Positions 19,985 through 28,906 of a stretch of 64,000 nucleotides of DNA are shown here, piece by piece. Source of the DNA: Alteribacillus persepolensis (GTDB lineage: Bacteria > Bacillota > Bacilli > Bacillales > Marinococcaceae). Position numbers and translations under genes: made by a program. Below the pieces are notes generated by a model, which was not told where the DNA came from, did no database searches, and saw nothing but the letters and a program-made list of their open reading frames with translations. Where the stretch lies: the NCBI RefSeq assembly GCF_900099605.1, contig NZ_FNDK01000001.1:124001-188000 (forward strand), written 5' to 3'. How positions within the stretch are numbered: position 1 is the stretch's first letter; each line of letters opens with the position of its first letter.

Positions 19985-22900
19985 ATGCCAAAACGAACAG
20001 ATATACAAAAAATACTTGTTATTGGATCCGGACCAATTGTTATTGGTCAAGCTGCTGAATTTGACTATGCTGGCACACAAGCTTGCCAGGCTCTGAAAGA
20101 AGAGGGCTATGAAGTAATTCTTGTCAATTCAAATCCGGCCACAATTATGACGGATACCAACATGGCCGATAAAGTGTACATTGAACCTATTACACTTGAG
20201 TTCGTCAGTCGGGTGATTAGAAAAGAAAGACCAGATGCCCTTCTTCCGACGCTTGGCGGGCAAACGGGGTTGAATATGGCAATGGAACTCTACCAAGAAG
20301 GTATTTTAGACCGGTACAATATATCACTTTTAGGAACAGAGCTAGAAGCCATTCAAAAAGCAGAAGATAGAGAAGTATTTCGTTCACTCATGCAAGAACT
20401 AGGCGAACCGGTGGCAGAAAGTGAAATCATTCATAATTTGAATGAAGCCAAAACGTTTGTTGAAAAAATCGGCTATCCTGTAATCGTTCGTCCAGCTTAC
20501 ACGCTCGGCGGAACAGGAGGTGGCCTTGTTCACAATGAGGAAGAACTCCACGACATTGTCAGTTCCGGTTTGAAATACAGTCCGGTTCATCAATGCCTGC
20601 TAGAAAAAAGCATTGCAGGTTTTAAAGAAGTCGAGTATGAAGTGATGAGAGACAGTGCTGGTCAAAGCATTGTTGTGTGTAACATGGAAAACATTGACCC
20701 GGTAGGCATTCACACAGGAGACTCAATTGTAAGTGCACCCAGTCAAACGTTGTCTGATCGTGAGTATCAAATGCTGCGTGACTCTTCTTTAAAAGTTATC
20801 CGTGCATTAGAAATCGAAGGCGGCTGCAACGTGCAGTTTGCACTTTCACCGCATAGCTTTGAATACTACATTATTGAAGTAAATCCACGAGTGAGCCGCT
20901 CTTCTGCATTAGCATCAAAAGCAACTGGATATCCCATTGCTAAGTTAGCGGCTAAAATTGCGGCAGGATATCGGCTTGATGAGTTGGAAAATCCAATTAC
21001 TGGTACAACATACGCCAGCTTTGAGCCAACGCTTGATTATGTTGTAACGAAAATTCCACGCTGGCCGTTTGACAAGTTTGAAGCTGCTAACCGGACGCTT
21101 GGCACACAGATGAAAGCGACAGGTGAAATCATGGCGATTGGCCGTACATTAGAAGAGTCCATCATGAAGGGGATTCGTTCGCTTGAAATGAACAAACTGC
21201 ACATGACAGATGCAGCGTATGCTTCTTACGATGACGACACCATCAAAGAGAAGTTAGTAAAGGCAGAAGATGAACGCCTGTTTGTTATTGGAGAAGCGTT
21301 TAAACGAGGCTGGTCGATAGAGACCCTTCATGAGTTAACAAAAATTGATCGGTTCTTCTTAGAGAAATTTGCTGGAATTGTCATGACGGGGGAAGAATTA
21401 GCGGATCATCCTGGGAACGTGATGATGCTAGAACGTGCCAAACAGTTAGGGATTGCTGATGCTTATATTGCACAAAAGTGGAACTGGAGCGAAAAGGAAG
21501 TGTATGAATACCGCAAAGAAGAGAGTCTGATGCCGGTATATAAAATGGTGGATACATGTGCAGCTGAATTTGAATCACAAACCCCTTATTACTATTCATC
21601 GTATGAACGGGAAAACGAAAGCATCACTAGTGAGAAGCCTTCCGTATTAGTACTTGGCTCCGGTCCTATCCGTATCGGGCAAGGAATTGAATTTGACTAC
21701 GCAACGGTTCACACAGTCTGGGCGCTGCAGCAAGAAGGGTACGAAGCCATTATCATTAATAATAATCCGGAAACGGTCTCAACAGATTTTAGTGTATCGG
21801 ATAAATTGTACTTTGAACCGCTCACGTTAGAAGATGTGATGCATGTTATTGATCAGGAACAGCCAGAGGGGGTCATCGTACAATTTGGAGGGCAGACGGC
21901 CATCAATTTAGCTGATGGGCTTCATGAACGCGGCGTCCGTCTTCTTGGAACTGCACTAGAAGATATGGATCGAGCAGAAGATCGTGACAAATTTGAGTAT
22001 TCCTTGCAGCAGCTGGGCATTCCGCAGCCATTAGGAAAAACAGCTACGTCTTCGAAAGAAGCAGTGACGATTGCTTCTGACATCGGCTATCCGGTTTTAG
22101 TACGCCCTTCTTACGTGTTAGGCGGCAGAGCAATGGAAATTGTCGATAACGAAACAGAACTTCTTTCTTACATGGACAGAGCGGTGAAAGTCAATGAGAA
22201 ACATCCGGTATTAATTGACAGGTACATGATAGGAAAAGAAATTGAAGTAGACGCGATTGCCGACGGTGAAACGGTATTTGTTCCGGGCATCATGGAACAT
22301 ATTGAACGCGCCGGTGTGCATTCAGGTGACTCCATTGCTGTTTATCCGCCGCAAACGCTGTCCGAAGACATTAAACAAAAACTCGTTGAGCGGACGATTG
22401 CTATTGGAAAAGGCTTAAATATTAAAGGATTATTAAATATCCAATTTGTCATTCATGATGACGAAGTATATGTTTTGGAAGTCAATCCGCGAGCGAGCCG
22501 GACAGTGCCGTTTTTAAGCAAAATCACCGGTGTGCCGATTGCATCTATTGCAACAAGAGTCATGGCGGGGCAAAGCCTGATTGCACAAGGATTCAATGAT
22601 GGCGTATTGCCAGAAAAACAAGAAGTCTCCGTCAAAGTCCCTGTCTTTTCATTTGCAAAACTGCGTCGAGTTGACATTTCTCTTGGACCAGAGATGAAGT
22701 CAACTGGAGAAGTAATGGGGCGTGATGTTTCACTGGAAAAAGCACTATATAAAGGTTTAATCGCGTCTGGTATGAACATTCCGGAACACGGCTCCGTACT
22801 TTTTACCGTTGCTGATAAAAATAAACAAGAAGCATTGATGCTTGCCCGGCGTTTTCACCAAATCGGCTATGATCTGCTGGCGACAAAAGGCACTGCAGAC

Positions 22901-23209
22901 TTTTTGCGAAAGGAAAACATTCCAGTAACGGTTGTTAATAAAGTCGCGGATAACTCGCCGAATATTTTAGACATTATTCGCGACGGCAAAGCACAATTTG
23001 TTATCAATACATTAACAAAAGGAAAACAACCCGCACGGGATGGGTTTAGAATTCGCCGGGAAGCAGTGGAAAATGAAGTGGTTTGTATGACGTCTATTGA
23101 TACAGCAGACGCACTGTTAAAGGTATTAGAGATGATTACGTTCTCTGCAGAAGCTATGCCGGCCATGGAGACAAGACAATCATTGCCAGCAAACGAGGTG
23201 ACGGTGTGA
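19985..23209 (+). CDS. carB: Carbamoyl-phosphate synthase, large subunit, pyrimidine type
   Basis: The large subunit makes carbamoyl phosphate from bicarbonate, ammonia and two ATP. The 1074 residues show the internal duplication of the family. Each half begins with a GSGPI motif ([18 protein letters not shown] and [17 protein letters not shown]). Each also has an ATP-grasp segment ([12 protein letters not shown] and [12 protein letters not shown]) and an EVNPR motif. The C-terminal MGS-like domain would be the allosteric site for uridine nucleotides and PRPP. It is pyrAB in B. subtilis naming and overlaps pyrK by four bases. Confidence 0.98.
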   Translation: MPKRTDIQKILVIGSGPIVIGQAAEFDYAGTQACQALKEEGYEVILVNSNPATIMTDTNMADKVYIEPITLEFVSRVIRKERPDALLPTLGGQTGLNMAMELYQEGILDRYNISLLGTELEAIQKAEDREVFRSLMQELGEPVAESEIIHNLNEAKTFVEKIGYPVIVRPAYTLGGTGGGLVHNEEELHDIVSSGLKYSPVHQCLLEKSIAGFKEVEYEVMRDSAGQSIVVCNMENIDPVGIHTGDSIVSAPSQTLSDREYQMLRDSSLKVIRALEIEGGCNVQFALSPHSFEYYIIEVNPRVSRSSALASKATGYPIAKLAAKIAAGYRLDELENPITGTTYASFEPTLDYVVTKIPRWPFDKFEAANRTLGTQMKATGEIMAIGRTLEESIMKGIRSLEMNKLHMTDAAYASYDDDTIKEKLVKAEDERLFVIGEAFKRGWSIETLHELTKIDRFFLEKFAGIVMTGEELADHPGNVMMLERAKQLGIADAYIAQKWNWSEKEVYEYRKEESLMPVYKMVDTCAAEFESQTPYYYSSYERENESITSEKPSVLVLGSGPIRIGQGIEFDYATVHTVWALQQEGYEAIIINNNPETVSTDFSVSDKLYFEPLTLEDVMHVIDQEQPEGVIVQFGGQTAINLADGLHERGVRLLGTALEDMDRAEDRDKFEYSLQQLGIPQPLGKTATSSKEAVTIASDIGYPVLVRPSYVLGGRAMEIVDNETELLSYMDRAVKVNEKHPVLIDRYMIGKEIEVDAIADGETVFVPGIMEHIERAGVHSGDSIAVYPPQTLSEDIKQKLVERTIAIGKGLNIKGLLNIQFVIHDDEVYVLEVNPRASRTVPFLSKITGVPIASIATRVMAGQSLIAQGFNDGVLPEKQEVSVKVPVFSFAKLRRVDISLGPEMKSTGEVMGRDVSLEKALYKGLIASGMNIPEHGSVLFTVADKNKQEALMLARRFHQIGYDLLATKGTADFLRKENIPVTVVNKVADNSPNILDIIRDGKAQFVINTLTKGKQPARDGFRIRREAVENEVVCMTSIDTADALLKVLEMITFSAEAMPAMETRQSLPANEVTV

Positions 23210-23982
23210 AAAAAGAGAACATGACAATCTGTTCCAATCAGGAAATTGCCGAAAATACTTTTGAAATGGAGCTGACAGGTGCCCTTGTCCAAGACATTCA
23301 GGCACCTGGACAGTTTCTGCATATAAAGCCATCCCATGAAAACGTGCCATTACTGCGCCGGCCTCTCAGTATTTGCGACGCTGATCAAAGGGGAGGAACA
23401 CTGTCTATTATTTACCGGACAGAAGGGATTGGAACCAATCTGTTATCAAAAAAAACAAATGGTGAGACCGTTGATGTGCTTGGCCCATTAGGTAATGGAT
23501 TTTCTCTTAGTGATATCAATCAAGAACAGACGGCATTAATCGTTGGCGGAGGAGTAGGGGTGCCTCCGTTATACGGATTGGCGCGTGAACTAGCGCGAAA
23601 AGGGGTTCATGTCGAAACCGTTCTTGGGTTTTCGGATGCCGAAGCACTCTTCTATGAAGATGCATTTAAAGAAACAGGTAATGTGTATGTCAGCACAGTA
23701 GATGGAAGTGCCGGCCAAAAAGGTTTTGTAACCGATGTGATTGACCAGGAAGATCTGGCTTTTGACCGGTTGTATGCTTGTGGCCCGACACCAATGTTAA
23801 AAGCATTGGAAAACAAATTTCCAAAAGCAGAAGGTTTCATTTCATTAGAAGAAAGAATGGGCTGTGGCATTGGAGCATGTTTTGCGTGTGTATGTCATAC
23901 GCAAACTGATCCAGAGGGCAGCGAATATCGGAAAGTATGCAGCGATGGACCTGTTTTTCCGCTAAGAGAGGTGGTGCTGTGA
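23206..23982 (+). CDS. pyrK: Dihydroorotate dehydrogenase B, electron transfer subunit
   Basis: PyrK carries FAD and a 2Fe-2S cluster and passes electrons from dihydroorotate to NAD. The FAD-binding motif RRPLSICD is near residue 50. NAD-binding segments include [15 protein letters not shown] and YACGPTPML. The C-terminal cluster ligands are the cysteines of [13 protein letters not shown] and a later Cys in KVCSDGP. It starts at GTG 23206 after GAGGTGACG, overlapping the carB stop. It works as a heterotetramer with the adjacent PyrD. Confidence 0.97.
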   Translation: MKKENMTICSNQEIAENTFEMELTGALVQDIQAPGQFLHIKPSHENVPLLRRPLSICDADQRGGTLSIIYRTEGIGTNLLSKKTNGETVDVLGPLGNGFSLSDINQEQTALIVGGGVGVPPLYGLARELARKGVHVETVLGFSDAEALFYEDAFKETGNVYVSTVDGSAGQKGFVTDVIDQEDLAFDRLYACGPTPMLKALENKFPKAEGFISLEERMGCGIGACFACVCHTQTDPEGSEYRKVCSDGPVFPLREVVL

Positions 23983-24893
23983 TGAGTTTGCAAACGAATC
24001 TGCCGGGATTGCCAATGAAAAATCCGGTGATGCCGGCATCTGGCTGTTTTGGCTTCGGAGAAGAGTTTGCCAAGTGGTATGACTTGAATACACTTGGTGC
24101 TATTGCTTTAAAAGCAACGACAGCAGAGCCAAGGTTTGGAAATGAAACGCCGCGTGTGGCAGAAACACCTGCTGGCATGTTAAATGCCATTGGGCTGCAA
24201 AATCCGGGGTTGGAAAAAGTGGTTTCCGAGAAGCTTGCTTGGTTAAAGGCGCTTGAGACACCACTTCTTGCAAACATTGCCGGAACGACAATGGAAGACT
24301 ATGAAAAAGTCGCAGCAGAACTATCGTCCACAAATCTTATCGGGGCCCTTGAATTAAATATTTCCTGTCCAAATGTAAAAGAAGGCGGCATTGCTTTTGG
24401 GACGGACCCGGATCTGGCGGCTGAGCTGACGAAGCGGGTGAAAAAGGCAGCCAGCTGTCCGGTATATGTGAAGTTATCTCCAAATGTTACTGATATTACG
24501 GTATTAGCCAAAGCAGTGGAGCAGGCAGGGGCAGATGGATTGTCTATGATTAACACGCTTTCTGGCATGAAAATCGATACTCGTTCCAAAAAACCTTTGC
24601 TTGCAAATGGAAGCGGTGGTTTATCGGGGCCTGCGATCAAACCTATTGCCATTCGAATGATTTATGAAGTACGCAAGCAAACAGAACTTCCCATCATCGG
24701 CATGGGAGGAATTTCTACATGTGATGATATCATTGAGTTCCTCATGGCTGGTGCGGATGCAGTAGCGGTTGGAACGGCCAATTTTACGAATCCATTTATT
24801 TGTCCGGAATTGATTGAAGAGCTAGAAAAATGGACGTTAGAACAAGGGATGACATCCATTCAAGATATTCGCCGTCAAGGGGTGATATCATGA
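23982..24893 (+). CDS. pyrD: Dihydroorotate dehydrogenase B, catalytic subunit
   Basis: PyrD (class 1B) oxidises dihydroorotate to orotate with FMN. The 303-residue TIM barrel has [13 protein letters not shown] near the N-terminus. The catalytic cysteine is expected in [14 protein letters not shown], and phosphate binding in [11 protein letters not shown] and ADAVAVGTA. The start ATG 23982 shares one base with the pyrK stop and follows GAGAGGTGGTG. PyrD depends on PyrK in this subclass, which fits the gene order. Confidence 0.97.
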   Translation: MSLQTNLPGLPMKNPVMPASGCFGFGEEFAKWYDLNTLGAIALKATTAEPRFGNETPRVAETPAGMLNAIGLQNPGLEKVVSEKLAWLKALETPLLANIAGTTMEDYEKVAAELSSTNLIGALELNISCPNVKEGGIAFGTDPDLAAELTKRVKKAASCPVYVKLSPNVTDITVLAKAVEQAGADGLSMINTLSGMKIDTRSKKPLLANGSGGLSGPAIKPIAIRMIYEVRKQTELPIIGMGGISTCDDIIEFLMAGADAVAVGTANFTNPFICPELIEELEKWTLEQGMTSIQDIRRQGVIS

Positions 24894-25600
24894 ACAAACC
24901 GCTCATCATTGCAATGGATTTTGCCGATAAGCAAACAGCAGATGCATTTCTAGGACGTTTTGAAAACGAGAAACTATTTTTGAAAATAGGAATGGAATTG
25001 TTTTACCGAGAAGGGCCGGCATTAGTAAATCAGTGGAAAAGCGAAGGCCATGATATTTTTTTAGATTTGAAACTGCATGATATTCCCAATACCGTTAAAC
25101 AAGCAGCCAAACAGCTTGCTTCGCTTGAGGCAGATTTAATTACCGTACACGCTGGCGGAGGCATTAACATGATGGAAGCGGCGAAAGAAGGGTTGGAAGC
25201 GGGACAGCCTGTTGGTTCGTCTACAAAATGTATAGCTGTTACACAGCTGACAAGTACATCAAAACGTATGTTAAAAGAGGAACTGCTGATTGAAAAGCCA
25301 CTCGAAGACACTGTGGCAGAGTACGCAGGAAACACAGACAAAGCAGGTCTTGACGGTGTTGTGTGTTCTGCGTTAGAAGTACCTTTGATAAAAGAACATG
25401 TTCGCACAGGTTTTCAAACTGTTACTCCAGGTATTCGACAGCCTGAACATGCAGCAGATGATCAAGAGCGTATTGTAACACCAGAAAAAGCAAAGGAACT
25501 TGGCAGTGATGCAATCGTTGTAGGCCGAAGCATTACTCGTGCTGATGATGCTGTTTCAGCGTATCAGCAAATCAATAAGGCGTGGAGGAATGAAACATGA
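24890..25600 (+). CDS. pyrF: Orotidine 5'-phosphate decarboxylase
   Basis: PyrF removes CO2 from OMP to give UMP, the last step. The 236-residue barrel contains the catalytic Lys/Asp network in [18 protein letters not shown]. The C-terminal phosphate-binding segments are TPGIRQPE and [13 protein letters not shown]. The start ATG 24890 follows AAGGGGTGATATC and overlaps pyrD by four bases; upstream in-frame codons lie within pyrD. pyrE follows with another ATGA overlap. Confidence 0.98.
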   Translation: MNKPLIIAMDFADKQTADAFLGRFENEKLFLKIGMELFYREGPALVNQWKSEGHDIFLDLKLHDIPNTVKQAAKQLASLEADLITVHAGGGINMMEAAKEGLEAGQPVGSSTKCIAVTQLTSTSKRMLKEELLIEKPLEDTVAEYAGNTDKAGLDGVVCSALEVPLIKEHVRTGFQTVTPGIRQPEHAADDQERIVTPEKAKELGSDAIVVGRSITRADDAVSAYQQINKAWRNET

Positions 25601-26226
25601 AACAAGCGATAGCAGAAGAATTATTAAAAATAAAAGCAGTCAGTTTGCAGCCAGATGATCCGTTCACATGGTCATCGGGGATATTATCTCCTATTTATTG
25701 CGACAATCGTTTAACACTGTCCTACCCGTCATTGCGGCAAAGCATTGCAAACGAATTACAAACACTGATTGAAAAGCAGTATCCGGATGTGGAAGTGGTA
25801 GCAGGGACAGCTACAGCCGGTATTCCTCACGCTGCATTGGTTGCCGACAAAATGAATGTACCAATGATTTATGTAAGAGGTTCCTCCAAATCACATGGAA
25901 AAGGCAATCAAATTGAAGGTGTTGTAAAAGAAAACCAAAAAGTTGTTATTGTAGAAGATCTGATTTCGACTGGAGGCAGTGTCATTGGGGTACAAAAAGC
26001 ACTGCAGCAAGCAGGAGCAGACGTGTTAGGCACAGCCGCTATCTTCACATATGGATTAGAGCGTGGAAAAGAGAATTTACAAGCAGCTAATCTGAAAACA
26101 GAGACTTTAACGGATTACGAGGCATTAATTCAGGCAGCTCTTTCAAAAAACTTTGTAACAACAGAACAATATGAACGGCTGGAAATGTGGAAAAAAGATC
26201 CTGAAAACTGGCTGCAAGCATTATAG
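25597..26226 (+). CDS. pyrE: Orotate phosphoribosyltransferase
   Basis: PyrE links orotate to PRPP, giving OMP for PyrF. The 209 residues contain the PRPP-binding signature VVIVEDLISTGGSVIG and the conserved FTWSSGILSPIYCDNR. The flexible loop region KSHGKGNQIEG is also present. It is the last gene of the pyr operon and is followed by a strong terminator. Confidence 0.98.
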   Translation: MKQAIAEELLKIKAVSLQPDDPFTWSSGILSPIYCDNRLTLSYPSLRQSIANELQTLIEKQYPDVEVVAGTATAGIPHAALVADKMNVPMIYVRGSSKSHGKGNQIEGVVKENQKVVIVEDLISTGGSVIGVQKALQQAGADVLGTAAIFTYGLERGKENLQAANLKTETLTDYEALIQAALSKNFVTTEQYERLEMWKKDPENWLQAL

Positions 26227-26230
26227 AAAG

Positions 26231-26263
26231 AAAGTGTGAGTTCATTTGCTCACACTTTTTTTG
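26231..26263 (+). terminator. Rho-independent terminator of the pyr operon
   Basis: AGTGTGAG (26233-26240) pairs with CTCACACT (26249-26256) and is followed by a run of T residues. Confidence 0.92.
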
Positions 26264-26316
26264 TTGAAGAAAAGTGCGCGGTGTTCTACGCTTAAAAAGG
26301 GAAAGAAAGGAGATAT

Positions 26317-26976
26317 ATGATGCGGAAAATGACAGGAGATGATTTTAGCAGACAAGTAACGTTTTTTCATCAAATGGCAAAAACGTCTTGGATGATTCAT
26401 TTACACGAACAAATTCAGGAACAAACTCGCTCATGGAAAAACCAGCACGTTCTTGACATCGGCTGTGCAACTGGAGAATTGCTCCGAAAAGGGGTGGAAG
26501 AAGCAGCATCTATTACAGGTGTTGATTTATCAGAAGACATGGTAAAAAAGGCAAGAGTGGAAACTGCTCCATGGGAAGAAACAACAGACTGCTCCTTTTT
26601 GGTCGCAGACGCCTATTCGCTGCCATTTTCAAATCAAACGTTTGATATCAGTTTGTCGACATTAGTAATGTTTTTGCTTCCAGAGCCGAAAAAAGGTTTG
26701 CAGGAAATGGGGCGGGTGATGAAACCAAATGGAATCAGTGTGCTTTTGAATCCTAGTCCATCGATGAACCCGAAGGCAGCTGAACACTATGCAGACAAAA
26801 TGTCTATCAGCGGCTTTGAACGCGAAGCATTAATAAAGTGGTCCGGAGTAGCAACGCAAAGACACCGCTTTCAGCCAGAGGAATTAGGAGATTTGCTGTA
26901 TCAGCATGGTGCTGAACATGTCGAACATAGTGTTTCGCTTGGGGGGCTGGCATTGCTGACAAAAGCAGAATGGTAA
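26317..26976 (+). CDS. Class I SAM-dependent methyltransferase, substrate unknown
   Basis: The 219-residue product has the class I methyltransferase fold of the UbiE/Methyltransf_11 type. Motif I VLDIGCATGELLRKG is near residue 47 and the acidic motif II ITGVDLSEDM follows. DAYSLPFSNQTFDISLSTLVMFLLPEP matches motifs III-IV. The N-terminal region (DFSRQVTFFHQMAKTSWM) may form the substrate lid. It starts after AAAGGAGATAT, at ATG 26317 or 26320. It stands alone between two terminators. B. subtilis has sulfate-assimilation genes here instead. The substrate cannot be predicted. Confidence 0.85.
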   Translation: MMRKMTGDDFSRQVTFFHQMAKTSWMIHLHEQIQEQTRSWKNQHVLDIGCATGELLRKGVEEAASITGVDLSEDMVKKARVETAPWEETTDCSFLVADAYSLPFSNQTFDISLSTLVMFLLPEPKKGLQEMGRVMKPNGISVLLNPSPSMNPKAAEHYADKMSISGFEREALIKWSGVATQRHRFQPEELGDLLYQHGAEHVEHSVSLGGLALLTKAEW

Positions 26977-26980
26977 AGAG

Positions 26981-27016
26981 AAGAAGCTTGCCTGTTTGTT
27001 TGGCAAGCTTCTTGTA
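26981..27016. terminator. Bidirectional terminator between the methyltransferase gene and rqcH
   Basis: AAGAAGCTTGCC (26981-26992) pairs with GGCAAGCTTCTT (27002-27013). T-rich or A-rich tracts on both sides allow it to serve the two convergent genes. Confidence 0.75.
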
Positions 27017-27017
27017 T

Positions 27018-28730
27018 TTATTTATCGCGCAATTGATACAGCAGCTCTTCATCTGGTGTTACAAAAATGGTAGATTGCTGCTCATACGTAACAAAACCAG
27101 GCTTTGCCCCGTTTGGTTTGCGCACATGCCTAACCTTTGTATAATCGACGGGAACCGATGCTGAATCTTTGGCTTTGGAATAATAAGCAGCGATATTAGC
27201 CGCTTCTGCCAATGTTTGTTCACTAAACGATGCACCGCGAATAACGACATGAGAGCCGGGGATGTTTTTGGTGTGCAGCCATGTATCTTCTTTATTTGCG
27301 ACTTTGGAGGTTAAATATTCATTTTGTTTATTATTTTTTCCGACAAGAATATCCGTTCCATCGGTAGACGTATATTTTTCAAGTGCCGGCTGAGATGATT
27401 TTTTTCGTTTATTTCGCTTGGATACTTGTTTTTTAAGGTAGCCTTGTTCGGATAATTCCTCACGAATGTCAGCAATGTCGCCGACAGATGCAGATTCCAC
27501 CTGCTGGATTAATTGCTCTATATACGTCATTTCTTCTTTGGCTTCTGTAATCTGCTGCCGGCCCATTTCTAATGATGTTTTGGCTTTGTTGTATTTGCGA
27601 AAATAGCTTTGTGCATTTTCTGAAGGTGTTTTTTCTGGGTCCAGTGGAATCGTTAAGGAACCGCCATTTTCATCGTAGTAATCCATTACTTCCACTTCTT
27701 TTTCCCCGCCGTGAACGAGATGCAAATTGGCGGTAAGCAGCTCTCCGTACTTTTGGGACGAGAGAGCTTTTTCTGCTTGTTGGATCGTTTGTTCAAGTTT
27801 TTTAATTTTTTTCTTATTTTTTTGCCATTCATTTCGCAGTAGTCGTTCTAAATCATGGGCTTGCTGTTTGACACGATCTCTCTCAGCTTTTCCGGTGTGG
27901 AAGCGCTCGAGCATCTCAGATACCGAATCGAAATATTGGCTTTTCCCATCTGTATGGGTCAGCTCCATCACCGAGTAGTATTCTTTGCTGCCAGAGAGCT
28001 TGATATTTGGGCGGTAACAATGGTTGTTGACGTTTTGCATCATCTTAATAAAGGTATCAGCGATTTTTTCGGCACTGCCAAGCCCAGCACGGTGAACAAT
28101 TTCTTTCGCTGTTTGAGGAGAAAGTCCTGTGAACGCTTGAACGAGCTGGCGGTCAATTTTGCCTTGATTAGCATCTAATGCTTTTAGAACATCAGTTTTT
28201 TCAGCAGGTAACGGGTTGCGTTTGTTTTGTTTAGGCGGTTCAACATATGGACGTCCCGGCAGTACCGTGCGGTGGCGATTGACGGAAGGAGGCAGGTGTT
28301 TCATACTGTCTAAAATTTGGTTGGATGATTCGTCAACGAGTATGATGTTGCTATGTTTCCCCATAATTTCTATGATTAAGTGTTTTGTAGACGTATCGCC
28401 AATTTCATTTTTTCCTTCAATGACGAAGGTGACGACTCTCTCCATGCCATCTTGTTTTATTTCTCGAATGAATCCGTTTTCAATATGTTTTCGAAGCAAC
28501 ATACAAAACATTGGCGGCTCCGCTGGGTTTTGAAAACTGGCGCTTGTGAGCTGCATTCTGGCAAAGCTTGGATTGGCCGATAAAAATAGCTGGTGATTTT
28601 TTCGGTTCGCCCGAACAGTGATTAATAAATCAGTGGGATACGGTTGTTTTATTTTCGTGATTCTGCCGTTTGCTAAGTGTTCGAATAATTCATGCACAAC
28701 GGCTCTTGTCATTATTCCATCAAAAGACAT
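27018..28730 (-). CDS. rqcH: Ribosome quality control protein RqcH (NEMF/FbpA family)
   Basis: RqcH binds 50S subunits blocked by peptidyl-tRNA and recruits tRNA-Ala to add C-terminal alanine tails that mark the peptide for degradation. The 570 residues have the NFACT-N domain (MSFDGIMTRAVVHEL), a helical coiled-coil middle (about residues 280-430) and the C-terminal NFACT-R domain. NFACT-R contains TDILVGKNNKQNEYLT and GSHVVIRG. The Asp-Arg motif known as D97/R98 in B. subtilis reads Glu97-Arg98 here (DGMERVV). Older names are YloA and fibronectin-binding protein FbpA. It is transcribed opposite to its neighbours. Confidence 0.95.
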   Translation of the reverse strand: MSFDGIMTRAVVHELFEHLANGRITKIKQPYPTDLLITVRANRKNHQLFLSANPSFARMQLTSASFQNPAEPPMFCMLLRKHIENGFIREIKQDGMERVVTFVIEGKNEIGDTSTKHLIIEIMGKHSNIILVDESSNQILDSMKHLPPSVNRHRTVLPGRPYVEPPKQNKRNPLPAEKTDVLKALDANQGKIDRQLVQAFTGLSPQTAKEIVHRAGLGSAEKIADTFIKMMQNVNNHCYRPNIKLSGSKEYYSVMELTHTDGKSQYFDSVSEMLERFHTGKAERDRVKQQAHDLERLLRNEWQKNKKKIKKLEQTIQQAEKALSSQKYGELLTANLHLVHGGEKEVEVMDYYDENGGSLTIPLDPEKTPSENAQSYFRKYNKAKTSLEMGRQQITEAKEEMTYIEQLIQQVESASVGDIADIREELSEQGYLKKQVSKRNKRKKSSQPALEKYTSTDGTDILVGKNNKQNEYLTSKVANKEDTWLHTKNIPGSHVVIRGASFSEQTLAEAANIAAYYSKAKDSASVPVDYTKVRHVRKPNGAKPGFVTYEQQSTIFVTPDEELLYQLRDK

Positions 28731-28837
28731 AAATGTCTACATCCTTTCTCGCAAGTAAAAAACCTATCATGTTCGTGATGAAAATACAATGAAAACGCTT
28801 TGCGTATGAGCAAAGAAGGACATTCTATTTTCTCATT

Positions 28838-28866
28838 AGTATAGCATGATTTGCTGCTTGTCTGAA
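28838..28866 (-). promoter_or_regulatory. Sigma-A promoter for rqcH
   Basis: On the minus strand, TTCAGA (28866-28861) and TATACT (28843-28838) are 17 bases apart with a TGC before the -10. It lies about 110 bases before the rqcH start, in the divergent gap with the ATPase gene. Confidence 0.6.
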
Positions 28867-28906
28867 TATGATGTGTTGATACGTTTAAGCAGGGGTGAGG
28901 GATGGA

